Shown here: positions 24,718-37,363 of the stretch, in pieces
Position numbering within the stretch: position 1 is the stretch's first letter
Layout of the letters: every line of letters begins with the position of its first letter
Assembly (NCBI RefSeq): GCF_021155765.1
Contig: NC_060105.1
Coordinates: 11,751,001-11,815,000, forward strand
Reading direction: 5' to 3'
DNA from: Diprion similis
Lineage: Eukaryota; Arthropoda; Insecta; Hymenoptera; Diprionidae
DNA: 64,000 nt
The notes under the pieces: model-generated
Databases searched by the model: none
Told to the model about the DNA's origin: nothing
The model's input: the letters and a program-made list of their open reading frames with translations, nothing else
Made by a program: the position numbers and the translations under genes

Positions 24718-27700
24718 AGACCTCCTCGGCTCAGATGTTCTCCTGATACCAGGAGTAATTTTCTGCTGAAATTTCTCCAATTTGCCTAATTCTCAGTGAA
24801 TGTAGCATGTAAGCAAGCGATCACACGCCTTCTCAAGCAAGCAGGCATGCATCAAAGCACACAGTATCAATGTCGCAAGCAGTCAATCAATCAGTCCCTG
24901 TTTTTGGAAGACCTCCTCGGCTCAGATGTTCTCCTGATACCAGGAGTAATTTTCTGCTGAAATTTCTCCAATTTGCCTAATTCTAAGCGGATGTAGCATG
25001 TAAGCAAGCGATCACACGCCTTCTCAAGCGAGCATGCATGCATCAAAGCACACAGTATCAACGTCGCAAGCAGTCTATCAATCAGTCCCTGTTTTTGGAA
25101 GACCTCCTCGGCTCAGATGTTCTCCCGATACCAGGAGTAATTTTCTGCTGAAATTTCTCCGTTTTGCCCAATTCTAAGTGAATGTAGCATGTAAGCAAGC
25201 GATCACACGCCTTCTCAAGCAAGCAGGCATGCATCAAAGCACACAGTTTTAATGTCGCAAGCAGTCAATCAATCAGTCCCTGTTTTTGGAAGACCTCCTC
25301 GGCTCAGATGTTCTCCTGATACCAGGAGTAATTTTCTGCTGAAATTTCTCCGTTTTGCCTAATTCTAAGTGAATGTAGCATGTAAGCAAGCGATCACACG
25401 CCTTCTCAAGCAAGCAGGCATGCATCAAAGCACACAGTTTTAATGTCGCAAGCAGTCAATCAATCAGTCCCTGTTTTTGGAAGACCTCCTCGGCTCAGAT
25501 GTTCTCCTAATACCAGGAGTAATTTTCTGCTGAAATTTCTCCGTTTTGCCTAATTCTAAGTGAATGTAGCATGTAAGCAAGCGATCACACGCCTTCTCAA
25601 GCAAGCAGGCATGCATCAAAACACACAGTTTTAATGTCGCAAGCAGTCAATCAATCAGTCCCTGTTTTTGGAAGACCTCCTCGGCTCAGATGTTCTCCTG
25701 ATACCAGGAGTAATTTTCTGCTGAAATTTCTCCGTTTTGCCTAATTCTAAGTGAATGTAGCATGTAAGCAAGCGATCACACGCCTTCTCAAGCAAGCAGG
25801 CATGCATCAAAGCACACAGTATCAATGTCGCAAGCAGTCAATCAATCAGTCCCTGTTTTTGGAAGACCTCCTCGGCTCAGATGTTCTCCTGATACCAGGA
25901 GTAATTTTCTGCTGAAATTTCTCCAATTTGCCTAATTCTAAGCGGATGTAGCATGTAAGCAAGCGATCACACGCCTTCTCAAGCGAGCATGCATGCATCA
26001 AAGCACACAGTATCAACGTCGCAAGCAGTCTATCAATCAGTCCCTGTTTTTGGAAGACCTCCCCGGCTCAGATGTTCTCCTGATACCAGGAGTAATTTTC
26101 TGCTGAAATTTCTCCGTTTTGCCCAATTCTAAGTGAATGTAGCATGTAAGCAAGCGATCACACGCCTTCTCAAGCAAGCAGGCATGCATCAAAGCACACA
26201 GTTTTAATGTCGCAAGCAGTCAATCAATCAGTCCCTGTTTTTGGAAGACCTCCTCGGCTCAGATGTTCTCCTGATACCAGGAGTAATTTTCTGCTGAAAT
26301 TTCTCCGTTTTGCCTAATTCTAAGTGAATGTAGCATGTAAGCAAGCGATCACACGCCTTCTCAAGCAAGCAGGCATGCATCAAAGCACACAGTTTTAATG
26401 TCGCAAGCAGTCAATCAATCAGTCCCTGTTTTTGGAAGACCTCCTCGGCTCAGATGTTCTCCTGATACCAGGAGTAATTTTCTGCTGAAATTTCTCCGTT
26501 TTGCCTAATTCTAAGTGAATGTAGCATGTAAGCAAGCGATCACACGCCTTCTCAAGCAAGCAGGCATGCATCAAAGCACACAGTTTCAATGTCGCAAGCA
26601 GTCAATCAATCAGTCCCTGTTTTTGGAAGACCTCCTCGGCTCAGATGTTTTCCTGATACCAGGAGTAATTTTCCGCTGAAATTTCTTCGTTTTGCCTAAT
26701 TCTAAGTGAATGTAGCATGTAAGCAAGCGATCACACGCCTTCTCAAGCAAGCAGGCATGCATCAAAGCACACAGTATCAACGTCGCAAGCAGTCAATCAA
26801 TCAGTCCCTGTTTTTGGAAGAACTCCTCGGCTCAGATGTTCTCCTGATACCAGGAGTGATTTTCTGCTGAAATTTTTCCGTTTTGCATAATTCTAAGTGA
26901 ATGTAGCATGTGAGCAAGCGATCACACGCCTTCTCAAGCAAGCAGGCATGCATCAGAGCACACAGTTTTAATGTCGCAAGCAGTCAATCAGTCAGTCCCT
27001 GTTTTTGGAAGACCTCCTCGGCTCAGATGTTCTCCTGATACCAGGAGTAATTTTCTGCTGAAATTTTTCCGTTTTGCCCAATTCTAAGTGAATGTAGCAT
27101 GTAAGCAAGCGATCACACGCCTTCTCAAGCAAGCAGGCATGCATCAAAGCACACAGTTTTAATGTCACAAGCAGTCAATCAATCAGTCCCTGTTTTTGGA
27201 AGACCTCCTCGGCTCAGATGTTCTCCTGATACCAGGAGTAATTTTCTGCTGAAATTTCTCCGTTTTGCCTAATTCTAAGTGAATGTAGCATGTAAGCAAG
27301 CGATCACACGCCTTCTCAAGCAAGCAGGCATGCATCAAAGCACACAGTTTTAATGTCACAAGCAGTCAATCAATCAGTCCCTGTTTTTGGAAGACCTCCT
27401 CGGCTCAGATGTTCTCCTGATACCAGGAGTAATTTTCTGCTGAAATTTCTCCAATTTGCCTAATTCAAAGCGGATGTAGCATGTAAGCAAGCGATCACAC
27501 GCCTTCTCAAGCGAGCATGCATGCATCAAAGCACACAGTATCAACGTCGCAAGCAGTCTATCAATCAGTCTCTGTTTTTGGAAGACCTCCTCGGCTCAGA
27601 TGTTCTCCTGATACCAGGAGTAATTTTCTGCTGAAATTTTTCCGTTTTGCCCAATTCTAAGTGAATGTAGCATGTAAGCAAGCGATCACACGCCTTCTCA

Positions 27701-30430
27701 AGCAAGCAGGCATGCATCAACGCACACAGTTTTAATGTCGCAAGCAGTCAATCAATCAGTCCCTGTTTTTGGAAGACCTCCTCGGCTCAGATGTTCTCCT
27801 GATACCAGGAGTAATTTTCTGCTGAAATTTCTCCGTTTTGCCTAATTCTAAGTGAATGTAGCACGTAAGCAAGCGATCACACGCCTTCTTAAGCGAGCAT
27901 GCATGCATCAAAGCACACAGTATCAACGTCGCAAGCAGTCTATCAATCAGTCCCTGTTTTTGGAAGACCTCCTCGGCTCAGATGTTCTCCTGATACCAGG
28001 AGTAATTTTCTGCTGAAATTTCTCCGTTTTGCCCAATTCTAAGTGAATGTAGCATGTAAGCAAGCGATCACACGCCTTCTCAAGCAAGCAGGCATGCATC
28101 AAAGCACACAGTTTTAATGTCGCAAGCAGTCAATCAATCAGTCCCTGTTTTTGGAAGACCTCCTCGGCTCAGATGTTCTCCTGATACCAGGAGTAATTTT
28201 CTGCTGAAATTTCTCCGTTTTGCCTAATTCTAAGTGAATGTAGCATGTAAGCAAGCGATCACACGCCTTCTCAAGCAAGCAGGCATGCATCAAAGCACAC
28301 AGTTTTAATGTCGCAAGCAGTCAATCAATCAGTCCCTGTTTTTGGAAGACCTCCTCGGCTCAGATGTTCTCCTGATACCAGGAGTAATTTTCTGCTGAAA
28401 TTTCTCCGTTTTGCCCAATTCTAAGTGAATGTAGCATGTAAGCAAGCGATCACACGCCTTCTCAAGCAAGCAGGCATGCATCAAAGCACACAGTTTTAAT
28501 GTCGCAAGCAGTCAATCAATCAGTCCCTGTTTTTGGAAGACCTCCTCGGCTCAGATGTTCTCCTGATACCAGGAGTAATTTTCTGCTGAAATTTCTCCGT
28601 TTTGCCCAATTCTAAGTGAATGTAGCATGTAAGCAAGCGATCACACGCCTTCTCAAGCAAGCAGGCATGCATCAAAGCACACAGTTTTAATGTCGCAAGC
28701 AGTCAATCAATCAGTCCCTGTTTTTGGAAGACCTCCTCGGCTCAGATGTTCTCCTGATACCAGGAGTAATTTTCTGCTGAAATTTCTCCGTTTTGCCTAA
28801 TTCTAAGTGAATGTAGCATGTAAGCAAGCGATCACACGCCTTCTCAAGCAAGCAGGCATGCATCAAAGCACACAGTTTTAATGTCGCAAGCAGTCAATCA
28901 ATCAGTCCCTGTTTTTGGAAGACCTCCTCGGCTCAGATGTTCTCCTGATACCAGGAGTAATTTTCTGCTGAAATTTCTCCGTTTTGCCTAAGTCTAAGTG
29001 AATGTAGCATGTAAGCAAGCGATCACACGCCTTCCCAAGCAAGCAGGCATGCATCAAAGCACACAGTTTTAATGTCGCAAGCAGTCAATTAATCAGTCCC
29101 TGTTTTTGGAAGACCTCCTCGGCTCAGATGTTTTCCTGATACCAGTAGTAATTTTCCGCTGAAATTTCTCCGTTTTGCCTAATTCTAAGTGAATGTAGCA
29201 TGTAAGCAAGCGATCACACGCCTTCTCAAGCGAGCATGCATGCATCAAAGCACACAGTATCAACGTCGCAAGCAGTCTATCAATCAGTCCCTGTTTTTGG
29301 AAGACCTCCTCGGCTCAGATGTTCTCCTGATACCAGGAGTAATTTTCTCCTGAAATTTCTCCGTTTTGCCTAATTCTAAGTGAATGTAGCATCTAAGCAA
29401 GCGATCACACGCCTTCTCAAGCGAGCATGCATGCATCAAAGCACACAGTATCAACGTCGCAAGCAGTCTATCAATCAGTCCCTGTTTTTGGAAGACCTCC
29501 TCGGCTCAGATGTTCTCCCGATACCAGGAGTAATTTTCTGCTGAAATTTCTCCGTTTCGCCCAATTCTAAGTGAATGTAGCATGTAAGCAAGCGATCACA
29601 CGGCTTCTCAAGCAAGCAGGCATGCATCAAAGCACACAGTTTTAATGTCGCAAGCAGTCAATCAATCAGTCCCTGTTTTTGGAAGACCTCCTCGGCTCAG
29701 ATGTTCTCCTGATACCAGGAGTAATTTTCAGCTGAAATTTCTCCGTTTTGCCTAATTCTAAGTGAATGTAGCATGTAAGCAAGCGATCACACGCCTTCTC
29801 AAGCGAGCATGCATGCATCAAAGCACACAGTATCAACGTCGCAAGCAGTCTATCAATCAGTCTCTGTTTTTGGAAGACCTCCTCGGCTCAGATGTTCTCC
29901 TGATACCAGGAGTAATTTTCTGCTGAAATTTCTCCGTTTTGCCCAATTCTAAGTGAATGTAGCATGTAAGCAAGCGATCACACGCCTTCTCAAGCAAGCA
30001 GGCATGCATCAAAGCACACAGTTTTAATGTCGCAAGCAGTCAATCAATCAGTCCCTGTTTTTGGAAGACCTCCTCGGCTCAGATGTTCTCCTGATACCAG
30101 GAGTAATTTTCTGCTGAAATTTCTCCGTTTTGCCTAATTCTTAGTGAATGTAGCATGTGAGCAAGCGATCACACGCCTTCTCAAGCAAGCAGGCATGCAT
30201 CAAAGCACACAGTTTTAATGTCGCAAGCAGTCAATCAATCAGTCCCTGTTTTTGGAAGACCTCCTCGGCTCAGATGTTCTCCTGATACCAGGAGTAATTT
30301 TCTGCTGAAATTTCTCCGATTTGCCTAATTCTAAGTGGATGTAGCATGTGAGCAAGCGATCACACGCCTTCTCAAGCAAGCATGCATGCATCAAAGCACA
30401 CAGTATCAACGTCGCAAGCAGTCAATCAAT

Positions 30431-30510
30431 CCCTGATACCAGGAGAAATTTTACGCTGAAATTTCTCCGATTCGCTCAACTTAAATTGGAAGTGGCGTGT
30501 AAGCAATGTT
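30431..30510 (+). repeat. Divergent truncated end of the 191-bp array
   Basis: After the last full unit about 40-50 bp are missing and a diverged half unit follows, from CTGATACCAGGAG to about GTAAGCAATG. Here the second inverted repeat is perfect: GGAGAAATTT and AAATTTCTCC separated by 7 bp. Confidence 0.85.
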
Positions 30511-30904
30511 TGCAATAGTAAATTTATTGCAAGTCAAGGACATACCTTGTACGGGACGGAGTGAGGGATTTTGTATGTAATTGAAACAACTATTCATGAT
30601 TATCAAATTTCAGTTTATTTCTGTGATTAATTCAACATATTCAATTCGTGTATTCTTATCAGTACTTCAAAGCTCATTTCACAAACTCCAGGTCATCATG
30701 TTTGTTGCTTATATATAATATTATACATCGTATATACCATACTATATTCAACTATAATACGTATTTCTTTACACATTATACAGTTACACATTCATATATA
30801 TATACCATTATTACAATTATTATTCTTATATCTTACATTTTCTAGATCTACGGATATTACATGTGTACGGTATAGTAATAACTGGCAGTACAACTTTTAA
30901 CAGT
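30511..30904. other. AT-rich spacer, no gene
   Basis: Single-copy-looking AT-rich DNA between the 191-bp array and the right block of the 312-bp satellite. The ORF at 30648-30845 is isoleucine/tyrosine-rich low-complexity sequence. Confidence 0.6.
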
Positions 30905-31665
30905 AATGGCAGGAATAACTTTTTTGGTCATTTTCGGGAACGAAAATTTTCGTCCCGGAATCAATTCCTATGACCCTTTTTAGAATAATTGGACGCCTAG
31001 GAACTCAGAAAACACAACAAAAAAAGCGTATGATCAACAGCAGAGAAATTCCGACGCCAAGACCAGCAGCAGAAAAATTGAGAAAATAGGTCTTTCGTCT
31101 TTTGGCTGTAACTTTTGATCCGTTGCTCGCAGCGCATTTGGACTGCGCTCAATCGATTTCTTTCGCAAAATTACGTCGGAATAGTGCACTAAAGAATTAA
31201 TTACAGCACATTCCAAAGTCGTCGAAATTTTCGCCAAAAATCCAAAGGGGTTAGCCTTAATTTTTTTGCAATTTGTGGAGCTGAAAATTTCTGGTCTCCG
31301 AATTGATTTGTATGACCGTTCCTAAGCCAATTGGAACCCCAGGAACTCAAGAAACACATCAAAAAAAGCGTAGGACCGTTGCTTGCAGCGTATTGGGGCT
31401 GCGCTAAATCGATTTCTCTCGCAAAATTACTTCGGAATAGTGCCCTGCAGAATGAATCACCGCACTTTTTAAAGTCCTCGAAATTTTCGCCAAAAATCCA
31501 AAGGGGTCAGCCTTAGTTTTTCCGCGATTTTTGGAGCCGAAAATTTTTCGTTTCGTAATTGATTTGTATGACCCTTTCTGGAATTATTGGACGCCTAGGA
31601 ACTTAGAAAACACAGCAAAGAGAGCGTGTTTCCAACAGCAGAGAAATTAGGATGGTAAGAGCAGC
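30905..31665 (+). repeat. 312-bp satellite, right block (degenerate)
   Basis: Two to three diverged copies of the satellite seen at 16931-18860, in the same orientation. The anchor TAACTTTTGATCCGTTGC is at 31109. The next unit is shortened: at about 31377 GGACC runs straight into GTTGCTTGCAGCG, deleting the segment between two similar short motifs. Confidence 0.9.
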
Positions 31666-33750
31666 AGCAAAGAGTGGGCGTTTATAAATTACGTATCGTA
31701 CTTCCTGAGCGATTTTATCCCTCTCAGCTCTCTGTAACGCTTTATAACGCAAAACGTCTGCCACCCCTTCCTCTTCCTTATTTCACCAAGTGATAACGTA
31801 ACGCCAACTACATATTCGACACAATGAATTCGCTCGCATGCTAGCAAATTTCGAACGAGAAATCAATGCAAAACAGTTCGTTACATAACAAAAGCTCAGA
31901 CCCTCCCCTGTAAGCTGGGAATCGCTCGCTTAGACCCGCTCCACCCTAAAGTGTATTACGTAATCTATGGACGGCCACATAGTAATTACGTAGAAAATTT
32001 TTCGGTTTTTCGGATTTAACTCTCGATTTGTTGCCGGTGGAGTCATGCATGAATCCAGACGATGGCCATTGGTTTCATCTGTTACGGCATTTCTTTCATC
32101 ATACTAATGATGTACTTTATGTTGTCCAGAGCGAAGAGAGGCCTACGAGGTCAATCAATATAAAACAGGCTTTACATTTCAGGCCAAGGAAATGAACCCT
32201 GCAGAGATTCTGATACTAGCGATACTCTCCTTGTGAGTCTGCTCGCGCGAGCACTGACTCAGTGAGACTCTTAATTCTAACAGGTCAAACAATGGAAAAT
32301 GTAACAAGTGGCCAACCTCTTCTTCGTAGTCTCTGGCTCTGGCTCTGACTTGTCTTTCGCTCGCCTCCGCCTCGTACTGCGACCTCCACACTTGGTCTAA
32401 AAAAGCTTACTTTTTGCCCTTGGTACACAACATACTGTTCTGCTGTGTGGAATTAACGAAACAGTAGTGAATTATTGCAATTAAACTTGGAGAAAAAAAA
32501 TTTACTTTCTAAAAATAGAACAGAATTCTCTGCCTGTTAGACACCCTGGTTGGAAGTTCGTACAGATTCGAATAGAAGCATACACAAATCTAATGAAAAT
32601 TCTTACGTTTGAATAGCGTTCTCGTATTCAATCCGATTCTGTTCAACATTTTGTACAAGTATCCTGGGTTGACAAAGAGTGTCCCTGGTTAAGAGGGGTC
32701 ATATGCCCCTGTCTCGCAATTTTCAAACTAGCCGTTCAGAAATGTTTCTTAGGTCAGAAAAATATGTGACCGCCGGTTCATAACTCAATAACCCCCTTTA
32801 TTCTTTCCCGGGGGTAAAAAATTAAATTTCATGCATTTGATTTTTCATCACATGCCTTGATTATTCATAAAAGTTAAAAATCAGTATATTTCAAAAGAAC
32901 TATGTCAGATTTTTGTGAGTGGTACGCCACGTCGAAAGTGACGATATTTACACTTTTTTGCCATTCTTTCACCATTTTGAACGGCTCAAAACTTTACGAA
33001 TGCGCGAAAAAATTAACTTCTTATTGCACCATAAAACAATTTTTGGCAGTTTTCTATGATTTTGCGATCAAAATCTTTAGTACTATAAAGGTTTTTGTAA
33101 TAGCACAAGAAATGCCAAAATTTGTTTAGATGCCTCAACGTAATGACAATATTGTTACGAATCATGTATGCACAAAAATTTTCAAGACATTCTTTACTTG
33201 TACATATAAAAACGAAGGATTATTTTTCATCCAAGATTAATAGAGTTAAAGGGCTAATATTTTACACATCATCTCGTGAGATCACGTAAAATAATACAAT
33301 AGATTAGCATAGAAAGCGATTCTTTAATGCCAAAATAGTTCATATCCATATTTATTATGAATTCGGTAACTGCATTTCAAATTCACATGTTTGTATGCAT
33401 TGGTTTTTGTATGAGAGTAAAAAGTATGAATTTAAAAACTCGTTCGTAGCATACGCATTGTCGTTAGTGTACATATAAAACATATGTATTAGTGAATATA
33501 GCTTGAAGTTTGGGAGAAAACTATATCCTTTAAGTTTTCGGTATAGAACAGATTTCACAGAGGCGAATCTAGGGATCATGACGATGAAATAGCGTTGGAT
33601 GTGCAATACTTGTTTTCTGGCATTCACACAGTTTCACACAACTCCGTAAAGTATGTCTCTTGTACAATGGATTGATCAGATCTTAGAATACAATAGAAAC
33701 CTGTAATGGATTCTTCGGCTGCTGTTACAGCTCCTTAAATAAACCTTCAA
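31666..33750. other. Intergenic DNA with a possible small mobile element
   Basis: No gene is recognised. 31690-31995 starts and ends near ATTACGTA motifs and has a pyrimidine-rich interior, resembling short non-autonomous insect elements; this is a weak call. 32180-32400 is richer in G+C, but its minus-strand ORF (arginine/glutamate-rich) has no ATG and matches nothing I know. The rest is AT-rich. Confidence 0.4.
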
Positions 33751-34867
33751 TTTATTTCATAAAAAGGCGTGCCAAGTACCAGTTACTACAAATTTTTCAT
33801 TTCATCAATACTTCTTCATTTTACACATATATTTCGATTTTTATTAACAGGCGTGTAATGTACTATATTCAATGTACTTAAGTTTGGTGATGTACCTGAC
33901 AATCAAGTTTACTTACAAAATTTCCTGTACATCAAGAAAGTATTATTACCAATATCCAACTTTACTGTGTTTGGCGCTAGCATTCTGCACCTTTGTTTGG
34001 GAGGGGGGGGGGATTAATACGTACCACTAACTTACCTTTAGTATGTCAGACTTGCAGTCGATTTACGATTAGTTAGGCAAAAGTCAAACATTCAACAATT
34101 CTACCAAAGAAAGTTGCATTTTTTGATTAGCACTAGTCTTGTATGCAGGTCCCGCAACTCTGGTGGTGGGGACTACGTCACTTAATGTCCATAAATTGAG
34201 TAGTTCCTGTATCTACCATTGGAAATACTACTTTATAGGGATGCTGGTTTCAAAACCAGAATTGTGAACAAAATTTTACATCCATCTCTATTTGACAACT
34301 GATGTGAATTTCATGACCACAGCGATAAACACAGTCAGAAAGAAAACTATTCAATTGGTGGACAGTTTGTGAGTCCCTCTCACCATAAAATATTGAGCGT
34401 GACCCTGTATAAGAGACTCAACATTTCGACAACAGGAATGATGTTAAAGCTACGACATATTATATCCATGACAGATTACAACAAATTGCAAAAATCACTA
34501 AAGTTTTACCTCAGACTCATGGTTTTGCATACAAAGTCTACAAATAGGTAATAAAATGGCAACTTTTCGGCCAAAAACAAAAGAATTACAAAATTCTCTT
34601 AACGTTGTTTATCAATAACCTTCATATCAACTTGAGTCTGTGTGGAATGTGTTTCCCAATATATCTCACCCTATGCATGAGAAATAAATACCTTGAAACG
34701 GTTTAAGTGACATTACATATGCATGTTTTCGAGAAAAATACGATATTTCGGTACATTCTCCTTTTTATGTTTTAGCTATCTTTATGTTTCCTACATTCAC
34801 TTAGATTCTGTGAATCTGTAAGGGTTGTCACATTTCTTATGTAATTATGTGAATCATAGATCGTCGA
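33751..34867 (-). other. Probable EBAG9 3' UTR
   Basis: Sequence downstream of the EBAG9 stop on the minus strand. The first AATAAA I see on that strand is at 33756-33751, implying a 3' UTR of about 1.1 kb. No other gene is supported here. Confidence 0.4.
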
Positions 34868-36520
34868 TCAAGAAGCTATTTTTGCACCCAATGGCTGAGG
34901 TCTTGCGGTACGATCCATCCTTCTCTGTTGCTGTTCAAGCATTCGTTGTTGTCTCTCCTTTCGCTTCTGTTCTCTTAATGCTTCAGTCGGGTCTCCCAAT
35001 TCTTTTACTGTCTCTTTTTCCCAACCAGCAGTATTATCCTCCCATTCGCCAAGTTCGTTCTGAGAATTGTTGTAAATTTTTATCAATTGAAACAATTAAT
35101 TGGGCTACAAGCTAAGGCTAACGATTCCTGGTGTACTTCTTTTATTCATTAAAGAATGTCAAATAATGTAACTTCAAAAATTAAAGTATTTATACATTGT
35201 CAGTTCTTTTTGCAATATTTCCAAAAATTGTTTCCGGATGTATCTGAATTTCACATAAACGTAAGTTATGGGTTTTCAAAAAACTTTCTATGTTGGCCGT
35301 AAATACAACTTATAATTGTCACAATTTTATATTGACAAGAGAATCTCACTTTAGGTTACTGTTACAGAAAAAAATATCAATCAGTAATGAAAAATGGCTG
35401 ATATATCAATATACATTTTTAATTTCTTAAGGTAGTTTGACTGTGATATCATGTGACCAATTCAATAGTTTATATGAGAATTCATTTCATTCTATTGTCT
35501 ACCATTGATTCACTTTAAAATTTTTTGCAGCCCGATCCGTTGAATGTCAGGAAATGCATTCTGGTTGTCGAAGACTATGTTTGTAGGTAGTCTGAGATAT
35601 ATTTATTGAATAACCGACAAGTTATACGATTTATGGAGGAAAAAACTGACTACCCCCCTTGGGCTGTGGAAAATCTTCAAAGAACTAAATTCGTCTACTG
35701 ATCTACAGCTTTAACCAGCCAGTATTAAATTACAGTAAACATTGTACTGAGATACTTACGGTGGGTACAGGGTCGGCTATGACTGCAAATTTGGACGTAT
35801 TCCAGTTTTTTTCCTCCTGTGGCTTATTCTTGATGAGAATTTTCGTTTGTTTTGTTATTTTTGGTGTCATATCCTGAAAAGTTTTAATGCATATGGTCAC
35901 AACAATACTGATATAACGTAAAATATGATAAAAACTATTTGTCACATTACGAGTTTGATGCTTTGTTTTCAATTAATACCTCAAAGAAATCAGGTTGTAC
36001 TTCATCATTGGGTGGGTCTGGTGGTTTGGCCACTTGTTGTCTATACTGTTCAATCTTTGCTTGAATGATGTTTTCTGGTTTGTCTGGTACAACAACAATG
36101 GGATTATCTTCCCATTGCGTCCACTGTTCTAATTCCTGTAGAAAACATTTAAAACTGTTATTACGATCACAACATGGCCAATTATTTTTCCACCGCATGT
36201 TACAGTATCCAAAAGTACTACAAGTTTACTTCTGTATTTTGAAAGAAGAGCGTAAAGCAACTTCTACGCAGCAAAAAAAATTAAAACAAATCTCTTGTCT
36301 ATAAAAGAAAAGCAAAAGAATAGATTAATGGCTTTGCTTTGAGTCTTGTTTATACCGTGTGATTATTGACGTTGTTGGGTACGACCCCGATGGCAGAAAG
36401 CGGTATGGATTCACAGGAAGATCTCCTACGTTTTCGAAAACAGCACATTGCTCGCCTAAAGACTCCAAAGATAATGAGGAACAGTGCCTTGATTCTATTC
36501 ATCACATATTGAAGGGCCAT
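34868..36520 (-). CDS. EBAG9: EBAG9/RCAS1 orthologue (estrogen-receptor-binding fragment-associated antigen 9)
   Basis: Four minus-strand exons, all phase 0: 36520-36356, 36135-35980, 35873-35760 and 35059-34868, coding 208 residues (human about 213). The N-terminus MALQYVMNRIKALF plus a hydrophobic stretch and CC/RKRRR matches the family's membrane-anchoring, palmitoylated N-terminus. A tryptophan motif (EQWTQWEDNP) follows, then the conserved DMTPKITKQTKI block, a second tryptophan block (LGEWEDNTAGWE), and a basic coiled-coil tail (REQKRKERQQR). Family knowledge: a Golgi/vesicle-associated protein that restrains regulated secretion. ATG at 36520 is chosen because MAL- mirrors the usual MA[IL]- start; a second ATG exists at 36502. 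SLC25A38 starts 1.6 kb away on the other strand, so the two may share an upstream region. Confidence 0.95.
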
Positions 36521-37121
36521 TACACTGGGTTTACCTAGAATTAGAGCCAAGCTCTAACCCAGAATTAGATTTGTTTTTAACAATATCCACAGCTCAAATA
36601 GCTACGCAGATTAGAGTGTTTAAAAAACTTCTGTACATGACGAAGTTCATATTTCATTTGCCTCTATATTCAAGTGAATAAAGATCTGATTGTGCATAGG
36701 CGTGTTAATTTCATATCGCGATTTTTCGATGTCGGCTTTTAAAGTCTTTAGAGAATCCTAACCAATAGTTGGTACACGTATACTCAACCTAACCAAAAAA
36801 TTCAGGTCGTCATATCATCTGATTACGCGAAGTTTACTTGTTTAACCGGCTTACTTATATTTATTGTTATAATAATTTATTATTTTTGTAATTATTTTTA
36901 AGAACCCTGCGAAATATCGGTCCGTAAGTATTACCAATCTATGTATACACTGAATACATATATATGCATATGTATATACAAGTATTATGAGATATATAAT
37001 ATATATACATAAAAGAATATCATAAAATACAAATGGAGTTTCATCAAATGTGTACGTAGCATATTGTACAGACACTTCACTGATGCGTAAGGTGCGTTTC
37101 AATATTAGCTATCAGTGCTGT
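36521..37121. other. Upstream region of EBAG9
   Basis: Contains the presumed EBAG9 5' UTR and promoter. AT-rich, with TATA-like runs at 36955-37015. No other gene is seen. Confidence 0.5.
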
Positions 37122-37363
37122 CAACAATCTTTTATCTCTTTTGGGCTCTCGACGTCATGGCTAGCTCTGCCTCTGTTCTAGGGAGTTTTAGCGCTGCCAG
37201 CTAATTTCGGAACGCACAGATAAATTCTGACACGTTCTAATTAGTGATAACAACTCGCTGCTAACGGTGTGTTCCGAAACTAGCGAGCAGCGCTAAAAAC
37301 TTCCTAGGACAGAGGCAAAGCTACTTAAGAACTCCGCAGTGCAAAAGAGATAAAAGATTATTG
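37122..37363. mobile_element. 242-bp foldback MITE
   Basis: The two halves are long inverted repeats of each other. CAACAATCTTTTATCTCTTT at the left pairs with AAAAGAGATAAAAGATTATT at the right, and inside TTCTAGGGAGTTTTAGCGCT pairs with AGCGCTAAAAACTTCCTAGG. Arms are about 100 bp with a short central spacer. There is no coding capacity, which is typical of a non-autonomous DNA transposon. It lies between the divergent EBAG9 and SLC25A38 genes. Confidence 0.85.

Larger units (their letters stand above)
19353..30430 (+). repeat. 191-bp satellite array, 58 units
   Basis: The anchor AGACCTCCTCGGCTCAGATG begins at 19370 and, with few base changes, recurs every 191 bp: I read 19561, 19752, 19943, 20134 and 20325 directly, and 30257 (=19370+57x191) also fits. 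The net length is therefore kept over about 11 kb. Every unit has the hairpin CTCCTG-ATAC-CAGGAG, an imperfect inverted repeat GGAGTAATTT/AAATTTCTCC and a GCATGCATGC or GCAGGCATGC block. Units differ at linked positions: CAGTATCAACG with GTCTATC, or CAGTTTTAATG with GTCAATC; TAAGCGGATG, TAAGTGAATG or TAAGTAAATG. No long ORF, tRNA or rRNA sequence is inside. Confidence 0.98.

Noticed and set aside
19353..30430. CRISPR-like array
   Set aside because: Units are contiguous 191-bp satellites with no unique spacers, in an intron-bearing eukaryotic genome.
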